Positions 8,655-17,418 of a stretch of 64,000 nt of DNA are shown piece after piece. The notes under the pieces were generated by a model. It did no database searches. It was not told the DNA's origin and was given only the letters and a program-made list of their open reading frames with translations. The stretch spans positions 1 to 64,000 of the forward strand of contig LVAS01000063.1 in NCBI GenBank assembly GCA_001603035.1. Reading direction: 5' to 3'. The DNA comes from Clostridiales bacterium Firm_13. Its GTDB lineage: Bacteria > Bacillota > Clostridia > Saccharofermentanales > Saccharofermentanaceae. The position numbers and the translations under genes were made by a program. The stretch's first letter is position 1, and the number at the start of each line of letters is the position of its first letter.

Positions 8655-10124
8655 TTGGATTACGAAATCATCTCGCCGATTGTGGATTTTATACGAGAGA
8701 TTTTTGCGGGTCTCAACAGCGGCTTACTCCTTTTTGGCGGGCCGGCAGATATCGTGCGCTATATTATCGACATTCTTCTCATCACGGTCGTGCTCTATAA
8801 TCTTCTGCGTGTGCTTCGAGAGACCAGAGCATGGCAGCTTCTGAAAGGCGTCCTGCTGATCGTCCTTCTTACGATGATTTGCAGCCTTTTCGGATTAGAG
8901 ATGGTCAGTTTTATTTTCAATAAGATACTTTATGTCGTCGCGATCGCATTTGTCGTCATCTTTCAACCCGAACTGCGACGCGCTTTGGAAACTGTCGGAC
9001 TTAAGTCCTTTTCGCCGTTATCGGTTGCGTTTGCACCGGAGTATCAGGATCCGCAACACATCTTATCCAACGCGATTGATGAGACTGTCAACGCTTGTAT
9101 GAAGATGGGGAAGGCCTATACGGGCGCGCTTATTATTCTCGAAAGAAATTCCAAATTGAGCGAATTAATGATGCAAGAGAATGCGGTCAAATTAGACTCA
9201 TCCGTGACCGCCACCATGTTGCAATCTATTTTCTACAAGGGTTCGCCTCTCCATGACGGAGCGATTCTTGTTCGGAGCGGGCGCATTATCGCCGCGCGTT
9301 GCCATGTACCGCTTGCGGATAATTACCATGTGCGGGAGGATCTCGGAACACGTCACCGCGCCGCGATCGGAGCGAGCGAGATGGGAGATGCCGTCGCAAT
9401 CGCCGTTTCCGAAGAGCGCGGAACCGTTTCGATCGCACTCGCCGGTTGCCTTTATGTTATGCAGAATGCCGACGACTTGCGGAGTAACCTCAGGTATTTG
9501 CTCGGTGTATCCAATCCGACTCCGTCGTTTGGACAGAGGATTCGCCTACAATATAATCGACGCATACGCAAGTACAAGAAGTCCGACGCCCCTTCTTCCG
9601 TTTCCGACAAAGAGGAAGAGAATGCTTTCCGGGGGGTACCGGATACCTGCTCGGTTTCCACATCAGCCGCTCGCACGGAGAGCGATACGAAGACGGCGAC
9701 GATTCCTGCGTCTCGCATGCGCAGGGGATTCGGAGCTGCGCGTTACCAGAAGACGATCATGTTTTTGGTATCGCTTCTTGTGTCTTTGGGCCTTTGGATG
9801 TATATCCAAATCACGACGAATCCGATCGCGCAGAAGTCGATTACCGTCAAAGTTATGAGTGTCAATACCGAGATTCTCAGCGAACGGGGACTTGAGGCGT
9901 ATTATCCGGTCGCAACGGTTACGGTTGATATTGTCGGGCGCAAAACGACGATCGACAAGTTTAGCGAGAGCGATCTTTCTGCGTATATTGATTTTTCTGA
10001 TGTTAAAGAATCGGGCATTGCTGAACTCCCGATTCGTACGACGTCGGAGATATCTGCCTATTTTCGAGTCGAGCAAATGAGTAAGGATCAGATTAATGTT
10101 GTAATCAGCCCCTTAACGAATTAA
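8655..10124 (+). CDS. Fusion of diadenylate cyclase (CdaA, DAC domain) with a CdaR/YbbR-type domain
   Basis: TTG start after GGAGG. N-terminal TMs plus DAC motifs HDGAILVRSGRI and GTRHRAAIGASE; then a Ser/Thr/Lys-rich linker, TM IMFLVSLLVSLGLWMYIQI and one YbbR-like domain to the stop. Confidence 0.88.
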   Translation: MDYEIISPIVDFIREIFAGLNSGLLLFGGPADIVRYIIDILLITVVLYNLLRVLRETRAWQLLKGVLLIVLLTMICSLFGLEMVSFIFNKILYVVAIAFVVIFQPELRRALETVGLKSFSPLSVAFAPEYQDPQHILSNAIDETVNACMKMGKAYTGALIILERNSKLSELMMQENAVKLDSSVTATMLQSIFYKGSPLHDGAILVRSGRIIAARCHVPLADNYHVREDLGTRHRAAIGASEMGDAVAIAVSEERGTVSIALAGCLYVMQNADDLRSNLRYLLGVSNPTPSFGQRIRLQYNRRIRKYKKSDAPSSVSDKEEENAFRGVPDTCSVSTSAARTESDTKTATIPASRMRRGFGAARYQKTIMFLVSLLVSLGLWMYIQITTNPIAQKSITVKVMSVNTEILSERGLEAYYPVATVTVDIVGRKTTIDKFSESDLSAYIDFSDVKESGIAELPIRTTSEISAYFRVEQMSKDQINVVISPLTN

Positions 10125-10128
10125 TTGC

Positions 10129-10151
10129 GGCGTTCTTTTTAGAAGAATGCC
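10129..10151 (+). promoter_or_regulatory. Short intercistronic hairpin upstream of glmM
   Basis: GGCGTTCTT (10129-10137) / AAGAATGCC (10143-10151), 9 bp including one G-U wobble, 5-nt loop, just before the glmM ribosome-binding site. Confidence 0.5.
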
Positions 10152-10166
10152 ATACGGAGGATAGAC

Positions 10167-11537
10167 ATGGACAAAATGTTTGGAACAGACGGAGTCAGAG
10201 GGATTGCAAATCGCGATTTGACTCCCGATCTGGCGTATAAACTCGGCGTCGCCGGCGCGATGGTGTTGGCGGGAGAGACAAAACATAAGCCGACTGTTTT
10301 AATCGGAACGGATACGCGAATCTCGTGCGGAATGTTGGAGGCGGCTCTTTGTTCCGGAATTCTTTCCGCCGGTGCCGATGTCCTTTTGACGGGGGTTATT
10401 CCGACGCCTGCCGTAGCCTATTTAACTCGCTTTTATCATTGTGACGCGGGCGTTATGATCTCGGCGTCTCACAACTCCTATGAATATAACGGAATCAAGT
10501 TTTTTTCGGGAGACGGATTTAAGTTGCCGGATCAAACGGAGGAAGAAATCGAGAAGCTGGTTCGCGAGTATTCCGAGACCGGCTGTCAAAGACCGGTCGG
10601 CGAGAAGATTGGGCGTGTAACACGAAAGGAATCCGCGGTACATGAATATATCGAACATCTAAAACGCAGAATGAGCGTGGATCTCTCGGGATTACGAATC
10701 GGACTCGACTGCGCCAACGGTTCGGCCAGCGGAATTGCCGCGCAACTCTTTGAAGACTTAGGAGCCGATGTTCGCGTGATATCCAGTTCTCCCGACGGCC
10801 TCAATATTAATGACGACTGCGGATCAACGCATATGGAGAATCTTCGCAAGCTTGTCATTTCGGAGAAGCTCGACATCGGGATTGCTTTTGACGGTGATGC
10901 GGACAGAATGCTTGCGGTGGATTCGGAAGGGAATTTGATTGACGGCGATATTGTTCTTGCGATTATCGGCCTTGACATGAAGAAGAGAGGCGAACTTTCC
11001 AAGAACACCGTCGTCGTCACGGTTATGAGTAATCTCGGACTTGATATCTGTGCGAATGCCAACGGTCTCTTGCTGGAGAAAACAAAGGTCGGCGACAGGT
11101 ATGTCCTTGAGAATATGCTGAACAACGGGTACAACTTGGGCGGGGAACAATCGGGGCACGTTATCCTCCTCGATCATTCGACGACGGGAGACGGAATCCT
11201 AACATCGCTTGCGCTCTTGCGCGTCCTTTCCGGCGGGAAGACAACCCTGTCCCAGGCGTCTCACGTGATTCGGGTACTCCCGCAGGTTTTGAAGCCTGCG
11301 CATATTCCGGACGACCGCAAAACAGAAGCGATGGCGGACAGGGATCTCCTTGACGCCATTGCTAAATTCGAGCAAGAACTGGACGGGAAGGGGCGAATTC
11401 TTGTCCGTCCTTCCGGTACCGAGCCGATGATCCGCGTTATGTTGGAAGGCGAGGATCTCGATCAAATTAATCGGATCGCCGTCTCCCTTGTCGATCTGAT
11501 CGTTTCACGGTACGGGACTTACCCCAAGAATAACTGA
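10167..11537 (+). CDS. glmM: phosphoglucosamine mutase
   Basis: MFGTDGVRGIANRDLTPDLA, VMISASHNSYEYNGIKFF, DGDADRMLAVD, VRPSGTEPMIRVM. Confidence 0.97.
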   Translation: MDKMFGTDGVRGIANRDLTPDLAYKLGVAGAMVLAGETKHKPTVLIGTDTRISCGMLEAALCSGILSAGADVLLTGVIPTPAVAYLTRFYHCDAGVMISASHNSYEYNGIKFFSGDGFKLPDQTEEEIEKLVREYSETGCQRPVGEKIGRVTRKESAVHEYIEHLKRRMSVDLSGLRIGLDCANGSASGIAAQLFEDLGADVRVISSSPDGLNINDDCGSTHMENLRKLVISEKLDIGIAFDGDADRMLAVDSEGNLIDGDIVLAIIGLDMKKRGELSKNTVVVTVMSNLGLDICANANGLLLEKTKVGDRYVLENMLNNGYNLGGEQSGHVILLDHSTTGDGILTSLALLRVLSGGKTTLSQASHVIRVLPQVLKPAHIPDDRKTEAMADRDLLDAIAKFEQELDGKGRILVRPSGTEPMIRVMLEGEDLDQINRIAVSLVDLIVSRYGTYPKNN

Positions 11538-11551
11538 CTGGAGGCCGATTC

Positions 11552-13417
11552 ATGTGTGGAATTGTCGGATATATAGGAGATCTTGAAGCTTTACCGGTAC
11601 TAATGAAAGGTCTGAAAGGACTTGAATATCGAGGGTATGATTCGGCTGGCGTGGCTTTCCCGGATGAAGGCCACCTGCGCGTAATCAAGAAGAGGGGGCG
11701 CCTGAGCGTTCTTGAAAATATGCTCCGGGAACAAGGCCTTCTCGATGAGGCCGCCCGCTCCGGACGCCAGGCGATTCACCTTGGGATCGGTCACACGCGA
11801 TGGGCAACGCACGGAGCCCCGAGTGATGAGAATTCCCACCCGCACGTATCGCGCGGAGGCCGTATCTGCGTCGTGCATAACGGAATCATTGAGAATTATA
11901 TCGAGTTAAGAAAGCACCTTTCCGATAAAGGCTATACTTTCGTCTCGCAGACGGATACGGAAGTTCTCGCTCACCTGATCGAATACCACTATATGACAAA
12001 CTGCAACTTCGACCTTTTCTGTGCGGTTCAAACAGCCCTTCTCGAAGTGGAAGGTTCCTATGCCCTTGCTGTCCTTTGTATGGATTTCCCGGATACGATG
12101 GTTGCCGCACGCAAGGACAGCCCTCTTGTCGTTGGCTTGGGAAAGGGAGAGAATCTCATCGCTTCGGATATTCCCGCTCTTCTCCCGCATACGAGGGAAG
12201 TACTGATTCTTGAGGACAGCGAGATTGCCGTTCTAACCAAAGATTCTGTGCGTGTCTATACCGTTCACGGGGATCCGATCGTAAGAGAACCGATTCATAT
12301 TGATTGGGACACCGAAGCGGCAGAGAAGGGCGGCTACGAACATTTCATGATGAAGGAAATGTTTGAAGAACCCAAGGCGATGCGCGCGACCCTAACCCCG
12401 CGAATTCGCGGCGGCAGGATCGTACTGGAGAATTTCCCGTTTACAGAAGAGCGAATCCGCAATGCGTCGGGCATCCATATTGTCGCCTGCGGAACCGCAT
12501 ATCATGCCGGGTATGTAGGAAAGTACATTATCGAGAAATTGTGCCGAATTCCGGTTACCGTCGATGTTGCGTCTGAATTTCGATATCGCGATCCGCTTGT
12601 TGATTCGAATTCTCTTGTGATCATTATCAGTCAATCGGGCGAGACGCTCGATACGATTGCCGCGATGCGCGAAGCGAAGAAAAGAGGAGCCGGGATTCTC
12701 GCGATCGTAAATGTCGTCGGGAGTTCAATCGCGCGCGAGGCGGATTACGTGCTCTATACTTCCGCCGGGCCCGAGATAGCGGTAGCCTCAACGAAAGCTT
12801 ACAATACGCAGCTTGCGTGCATGTATCTGCTTTCCATCGAAATGGCTAAATTGATCGGCAAGATTACGGATGACGAGTATCACCGTTATCAATCGGAACT
12901 GCTTCTCATCCCGGATAAGATTCAGACAATTCTGGAGAGACAATCGGAAATACAGCGCTTTGCATCACAGCATTTTAACGCCGAGAGCATCTTCTTTATC
13001 GGCCGCGGGCTCGACTATGCACTTTCTATGGAAGCGTCGCTTAAATTAAAGGAGATCTCTTATATCCATTCCGAGGCATATCCGGGTGGCGAATTAAAAC
13101 ACGGTACAATCGCATTAATCGAAAAAGGAACGCTGGTCGTCTGCCCGCTGACACAAGATAATCTGATGGATAAGATGATATCCAATATTCAAGAAGTAAG
13201 AGCGCGCGGCGCGATCGTACTTGGAATCGCGACAGAAAAGCAGAAGACGGCGCTTCAAGTTTGCGACCAAGTCTTCTGCATTCCGGATATCGATCCTATA
13301 TTTGCGCCGGCGATTGCGGTAACTCCGTGCCAACTTTTTGCGTATTACATGGCCGTCAACAAAGGTTGCGATGTGGATAAGCCGAGAAATCTTGCCAAGA
13401 GCGTGACCGTGGAATAA
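11552..13417 (+). CDS. glmS: glutamine--fructose-6-phosphate transaminase (isomerizing)
   Basis: MCGIVGYIGDLEALPVLMKGLKGLEYRGYDSAGVA; SIS domains; C-terminus PRNLAKSVTVE. Confidence 0.98.
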   Translation: MCGIVGYIGDLEALPVLMKGLKGLEYRGYDSAGVAFPDEGHLRVIKKRGRLSVLENMLREQGLLDEAARSGRQAIHLGIGHTRWATHGAPSDENSHPHVSRGGRICVVHNGIIENYIELRKHLSDKGYTFVSQTDTEVLAHLIEYHYMTNCNFDLFCAVQTALLEVEGSYALAVLCMDFPDTMVAARKDSPLVVGLGKGENLIASDIPALLPHTREVLILEDSEIAVLTKDSVRVYTVHGDPIVREPIHIDWDTEAAEKGGYEHFMMKEMFEEPKAMRATLTPRIRGGRIVLENFPFTEERIRNASGIHIVACGTAYHAGYVGKYIIEKLCRIPVTVDVASEFRYRDPLVDSNSLVIIISQSGETLDTIAAMREAKKRGAGILAIVNVVGSSIAREADYVLYTSAGPEIAVASTKAYNTQLACMYLLSIEMAKLIGKITDDEYHRYQSELLLIPDKIQTILERQSEIQRFASQHFNAESIFFIGRGLDYALSMEASLKLKEISYIHSEAYPGGELKHGTIALIEKGTLVVCPLTQDNLMDKMISNIQEVRARGAIVLGIATEKQKTALQVCDQVFCIPDIDPIFAPAIAVTPCQLFAYYMAVNKGCDVDKPRNLAKSVTVE

Positions 13418-13434
13418 GGTCAATCCTTGGCAAG
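13391..13434. repeat. Nested inverted repeat spanning the convergent glmS/ppk2 stop codons
   Basis: CTTGCCAAG (13391-13399) / CTTGGCAAG (13426-13434) enclosing TGACC (13404-13408) / GGTCA (13418-13422). Confidence 0.8.
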
Positions 13435-14286
13435 CGTCTCTCGATAGTGCTGTAATAATTCTGCCTGTTCTTTGGGGAGCTCGGGGTACTTGGGGTCAAT
13501 TTTCCGCAAAGTATCGAGAAGAATCTCGCTTACCACGGCACGCGCAAACCATTTCTTGTCGGCGGGAACGACATACCAGGGCGCGTACTCCGTCGATGTA
13601 TTCTGAATCATCTCTTCAAATGCGTCCTGATACTTATCCCACAGTTTACGCTCTTCCAGATCGGAAGCGCTGAACTTCCAATTCTTTTCGGGATCGTCGA
13701 TTCGCGCAAGAATTCTCTTCTTTTGCTCTTTCTTGGAAAGGTGAAGGAAGATCTTTACGGGAACAATTCCGTTCTCGTAGAGATAGCGTTCGTAATCGTT
13801 GATTTGACGGTATCTGCGTTCCCAGAAATCGCCTTTGAGACAATCATCGGGAAGCATCTCTTTACTCGGCAGATCATGCACTTTGACGACAAGAACTTCC
13901 TCGTAATGCGATCGGTTGAAGATGCCGATATTTCCGCGTTGCGGAACTTCTCTTTCGATTCTCCAAAGAAAGTCATGATCGATTTCCGTAGCGGAGGGGG
14001 CCTTAAAGCAGGAGACTTGACACCCTTGCGGATTGAGTCCGCTTGCGACGTGCTTAATGGTTCCGTCCTTGCCGGCGGCATCCATCGCTTGAATTACAAG
14101 AAGTACCGCATGGCGATTCTCAGCATACAGACGGTCCTGTAACTTTTCAATTTCGGTGATATTTTCGCGCATTTCCTCTTCAACGGCTTGTTCGTCGCTT
14201 TCCGAAAAATGGAGTGTGTCATCTGTAGAATAGTTCGAGAGTCTGAATTCTTTGCCATCACGAATGGCAAACGCTTGAATCTTCAT
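13420..14286 (-). CDS. polyphosphate kinase 2 (PPK2) family protein
   Basis: LLVIQAMDAAGKDGTIKHVASGLNPQGCQV, IGIFNRSHYEEVLVVKVH, WKFSASDLEERKLWDKYQDAFEEM. Confidence 0.93.
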   Translation of the reverse strand: MKIQAFAIRDGKEFRLSNYSTDDTLHFSESDEQAVEEEMRENITEIEKLQDRLYAENRHAVLLVIQAMDAAGKDGTIKHVASGLNPQGCQVSCFKAPSATEIDHDFLWRIEREVPQRGNIGIFNRSHYEEVLVVKVHDLPSKEMLPDDCLKGDFWERRYRQINDYERYLYENGIVPVKIFLHLSKKEQKKRILARIDDPEKNWKFSASDLEERKLWDKYQDAFEEMIQNTSTEYAPWYVVPADKKWFARAVVSEILLDTLRKIDPKYPELPKEQAELLQHYRETLAKD

Positions 14287-14341
14287 GCACTGCGCCTCCT
14301 TTTTTCTCTATTGTAGTCTTCTGTATATCGTCGTGTAAAGG

Positions 14342-14383
14342 TTGACAAAGAGAATTCGATTGTTATATTAGATATATAACAAT
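14342..14383 (+). promoter_or_regulatory. Promoter and candidate operator of the GntR-family gene
   Basis: TTGACA (14342-14347), TATATT (14364-14369, 16-nt spacer); perfect inverted repeat ATTGTTATAT-N5-ATATAACAAT (14359-14368/14374-14383) covers the -10. Confidence 0.75.
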
Positions 14384-14403
14384 TTTTGCCGAAAGGATTC
14401 AGA

Positions 14404-14796
14404 ATGCTGATAACCGTTGATTTCCTGAGCGATTCACCGATATACATACAGATATACGAGCAGATCGTCTTCGGAATTGCTGCCGGATCCCTTTGTTCCG
14501 GGGAGAGTCTGCCTTCTGTCCGCCGCCTCGCCGAGGATATCGGCGTCAATCTTCATACCGTGAACAAAGCATACAGATTGCTGAGTGATGACGGGTATAT
14601 CCGCCTTGAACATAGAACCGGAGCGCAGGTAGTAGGAATCGGCTTGAGTCACGCTGATATTATGCCGTATCTTACCGATCGCCTTCGCTTACTCGCGGCG
14701 CAAGCCGTCGTTCTGGGGATGTCGGAGAGAGAATTCGCAAATCTTGCTTCTGAAGAATACCGAAAAATCGATTCGAAAAGAACGGCGGGGAAATAA
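14404..14796 (+). CDS. GntR family transcriptional regulator (YtrA-like)
   Basis: SDSPIYIQIYEQIVFGIAAGSLCSGESLPSVRRLAEDIGVNLHTVNKAYRLLSDDGYI winged HTH; short C-terminal region. Confidence 0.92.
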   Translation: MLITVDFLSDSPIYIQIYEQIVFGIAAGSLCSGESLPSVRRLAEDIGVNLHTVNKAYRLLSDDGYIRLEHRTGAQVVGIGLSHADIMPYLTDRLRLLAAQAVVLGMSEREFANLASEEYRKIDSKRTAGK

Positions 14797-14797
14797 A

Positions 14798-15976
14798 ATG
14801 GGCGATATTATTAATGCGGACACGATGCTTTTTGCTATTGGACTTCTATCGATTTTTGCCTCAGGGATCACGCTTCTTATCATTCCGTATATCAATCGGA
14901 AGAGCCTTCTTTTCGGCGTGCGTATCCCGGAGTCGGCGGCAACGGACCCCGCTGTTCAAGCGATGCGCATGAAGTACACAATCGAAATGGGACTTTGTCT
15001 TCTTTTTACCTTGGCCATCGCGATTCTCCTTTTTGCATTCTTTCCTGACGCCGCGATTCTGACAGTTCTCTATTTCCCGATCGCACTTATCTTGGCGCAG
15101 TTTGTGATTTATCTGCCGCTTTATCGGAAAGCGGTTCAGCTCAAAGCGGAAAGAGGCTGGCAGATATCCTATATCGGCGTCAGTTATACCGGCTCCAGAA
15201 AAGAACGCATTCGTTCGATTCCCAAGATCTGGTATATCCTCTCGCTTCTTCTTACCGCAGCTTCGGCGGTTTACGGGCTCGTATTGTATCCGACAATCCC
15301 CGCACGACTGATCACACATTGGAACGCCGCGATGCAGCCGGATGCCTGGAGCGATAAATCCCTTCTTACCGTCTTCATCATGCCGATGGTGTCTCTTGGA
15401 CTAATCCTTCTTTTCTTCCTCTCGAATGTCCTCATGGCTGTGATGAAGTTGCAGATTTCTCCCGAGCGGCCCGCACTATCCTTGGCGCAGAATCGCAAGT
15501 ATCGGCGGATTATGGGGCATATGATGGGTTACATGTCTTTTCTTTGTACGTTATTTTTTGCGCTTATGATGCCGATGACCATGAATCTCTATATTCCTTC
15601 GGCGCAAATGATGACAGGTGCAATCACCTTGTTCACAGGATTAATGATCGTGCCGCCGCTTCTGATCACAATACGAGTCGGGCAGGGAGGCAGTAAGCTC
15701 CGGGAGAATATATTACCCGTCGACGCGAGGGAAGACTCGCTTGTGAAAGAGACGCAAACGACCCAAAGAGGAGACGACAAGTTCTGGAAGCTCGGCATCT
15801 TCTATTGGAATCCGGACGATCCGAATCTTTTCGTCGAAGACCGGTTCGGTTCGAACGGCGGACTGAATTATGCGCATCCGTTGTCCTTCGTTCTTGCCGT
15901 CGTACTCTTATTGGCGACAATTATTATATATATCGGTGTAACAGCACTTTATTTTCAAGGTGTCTTTTCACGATGA
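14798..15976 (+). CDS. Multi-TM membrane protein, DUF1648/DUF5808-like
   Basis: LYPTIPARLITHWNAAMQPDAWSDKS (DUF1648-like) and FWKLGIFYWNPDDPNLFVEDRFG (DUF5808-like); 1 nt after the GntR stop. Confidence 0.8.
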   Translation: MGDIINADTMLFAIGLLSIFASGITLLIIPYINRKSLLFGVRIPESAATDPAVQAMRMKYTIEMGLCLLFTLAIAILLFAFFPDAAILTVLYFPIALILAQFVIYLPLYRKAVQLKAERGWQISYIGVSYTGSRKERIRSIPKIWYILSLLLTAASAVYGLVLYPTIPARLITHWNAAMQPDAWSDKSLLTVFIMPMVSLGLILLFFLSNVLMAVMKLQISPERPALSLAQNRKYRRIMGHMMGYMSFLCTLFFALMMPMTMNLYIPSAQMMTGAITLFTGLMIVPPLLITIRVGQGGSKLRENILPVDAREDSLVKETQTTQRGDDKFWKLGIFYWNPDDPNLFVEDRFGSNGGLNYAHPLSFVLAVVLLLATIIIYIGVTALYFQGVFSR

Positions 15977-16051
15977 AATGAGAATTTTCTTTTCAAAACT
16001 GATAAAATAGAGCGGAATAATCTCGGCCTTTCAAGGAGTTGATTGCCATAA

Positions 16052-16735
16052 GTGAGGTACACGATGATTGACGGCGTCAGAATTACGAATCTGCTCGATA
16101 TTCACAATACAATCGCGGAAGGGATTTTTGTGAACCGCGAATACCCTTGGGAAGTCCTTCCGGATATACGTTCTTTCATACTTTCCCTTGGACCGACTTT
16201 GCGTGAGTCGCTATTTGAGAAGCGCGGCGAAGATATCTGGATCGCAAAATCAGCGAAGATCTATCCTTCCGCTTCGATTGAAGGTCCGTGCATCATCGAT
16301 GAAAATGCCGAGATAAGGCATTGCGCTTTTATTCGAGGAAGTGCGATCGTCGGTAAAGGAGCGGTCGTCGGCAACTCCACCGAGCTCAAGAACGTGATTC
16401 TTTTTGACGGAGTACAGGTGCCGCATTACAATTACGTCGGCGACTCGATTCTTGGATACAAAGCCCACTTGGGTGCGGGTGCGATTACATCGAATGTTAA
16501 ATCCGATAAGAAGCCGACAACCGTGCGGCTGGGTGCCCAGCAAGTCGAAACCGGAATGAAGAAATTCGGCGCGATTATCGGCGATCACGCGGAAATCGGC
16601 TGCAACAGTGTTCTTAACCCCGCTTCGATCATCGGTCGGCGAACGATAATCTATCCATTATCGATGGTTCGTGGATATGTCCCGGCGGATACGATTTATA
16701 AGAAAGTCGGAGAAGTGGTTGAGCGACATAAATAA
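16052..16735 (+). CDS. Left-handed beta-helix acyl/nucleotidyltransferase-like protein (GlmU C-terminal-like)
   Basis: Hexapeptide repeats (AKIYPSASIEGPCIIDENAEIRHCAFIRGSAIVGKGAVVGNST). GTG 16052 or ATG 16064 start. Confidence 0.75.
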   Translation: MRYTMIDGVRITNLLDIHNTIAEGIFVNREYPWEVLPDIRSFILSLGPTLRESLFEKRGEDIWIAKSAKIYPSASIEGPCIIDENAEIRHCAFIRGSAIVGKGAVVGNSTELKNVILFDGVQVPHYNYVGDSILGYKAHLGAGAITSNVKSDKKPTTVRLGAQQVETGMKKFGAIIGDHAEIGCNSVLNPASIIGRRTIIYPLSMVRGYVPADTIYKKVGEVVERHK

Positions 16736-16736
16736 A

Positions 16737-16761
16737 GAGCCTCAGTTTACACTTGAGGCTC
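16737..16761 (-). terminator. Hairpin terminator, best oriented for the minus-strand HEAT gene
   Basis: GAGCCTCA / TGAGGCTC stem (16737-16744/16754-16761); on the minus strand followed by TTTATTT. Confidence 0.6.
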
Positions 16762-16777
16762 CAAAGGACTTTGAAAA

Positions 16778-17119
16778 TCAGATAATCGGAGTACGTATCT
16801 TGTCATATGCTTCTCTGGCTACGACACGAACATCCGGATCCGGATCTGAATAAGCCAATTTTTTAAGATATTCCTCGCAGTGCTTGGCGTTAATCAAAGC
16901 AACGGATTCAGCCGCCGCAGCACGCACAGGAGAAGCGGCATCACGAAGGAGGGGGATCAGCTGCATACCGGCTTCATACGTCGGAATCTGACCGAGCGAA
17001 CGAGCAACCGCAACGCGTACCTCATCGTCCGGATCGTCTACCATTTTGGAAAGAGCTCCAAGATTGTGCTTCTTCCCAAGCTTCTCAATCTTTTCAACGA
17101 CTCTCTCTATTCTTGCCAT
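16778..17119 (-). CDS. HEAT-repeat protein
   Basis: Repeats with DDPDDEVRVAVARSLGQIPT, DAASPVRAAAAESVALI, SDPDPDVRVVAREAYDKI. Confidence 0.8.
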   Translation of the reverse strand: MARIERVVEKIEKLGKKHNLGALSKMVDDPDDEVRVAVARSLGQIPTYEAGMQLIPLLRDAASPVRAAAAESVALINAKHCEEYLKKLAYSDPDPDVRVVAREAYDKIRTPII

Positions 17120-17167
17120 TGTCTCGCCCCCTTAGCTTTTGTCTATGACTAAAATATACGCTGAACT

Positions 17168-17234
17168 TTGACAGAATGCTAGGTCGCTAATCTTATTGTT
17201 TGTAAAAAGAGTGTGTCCGATTTGTAACAAACAA
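17168..17234 (+). promoter_or_regulatory. Candidate promoter with overlapping inverted repeat
   Basis: TTGACA (17168-17173), 17-nt spacer, TCTTAT (17191-17196); TTGTTTGT (17196-17203) and ACAAACAA (17227-17234) inverted repeat at the expected start-site region. Confidence 0.4.
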
Positions 17235-17245
17235 CAGAGGGGGTA

Positions 17246-17386
17246 ATGTCAACCATAAAGCAGCATAAATCTAAGAATAATCAGCGTATCGTTTCGCGCA
17301 GTCGACAAAAACAGTGCGTAAAAGCGCAAAAAGACGTTGAAAATTATCAGATAAGCCAAAATGGGCCAATAGAAGATTCGAAATAA
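17246..17386 (+). CDS. Possible 46-aa basic small protein
   Basis: ATG...TAA: MSTIKQHKSKNNQRIVSRSRQKQCVKAQKDVENYQISQNGPIEDSK. Preceded by GAGGGGG but with tight spacing; below the ORF-track size cutoff. Confidence 0.3.
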   Translation: MSTIKQHKSKNNQRIVSRSRQKQCVKAQKDVENYQISQNGPIEDSK

Positions 17387-17418
17387 TCGATAAAAACGCC
17401 AAAAGGAGAAATGAATTA

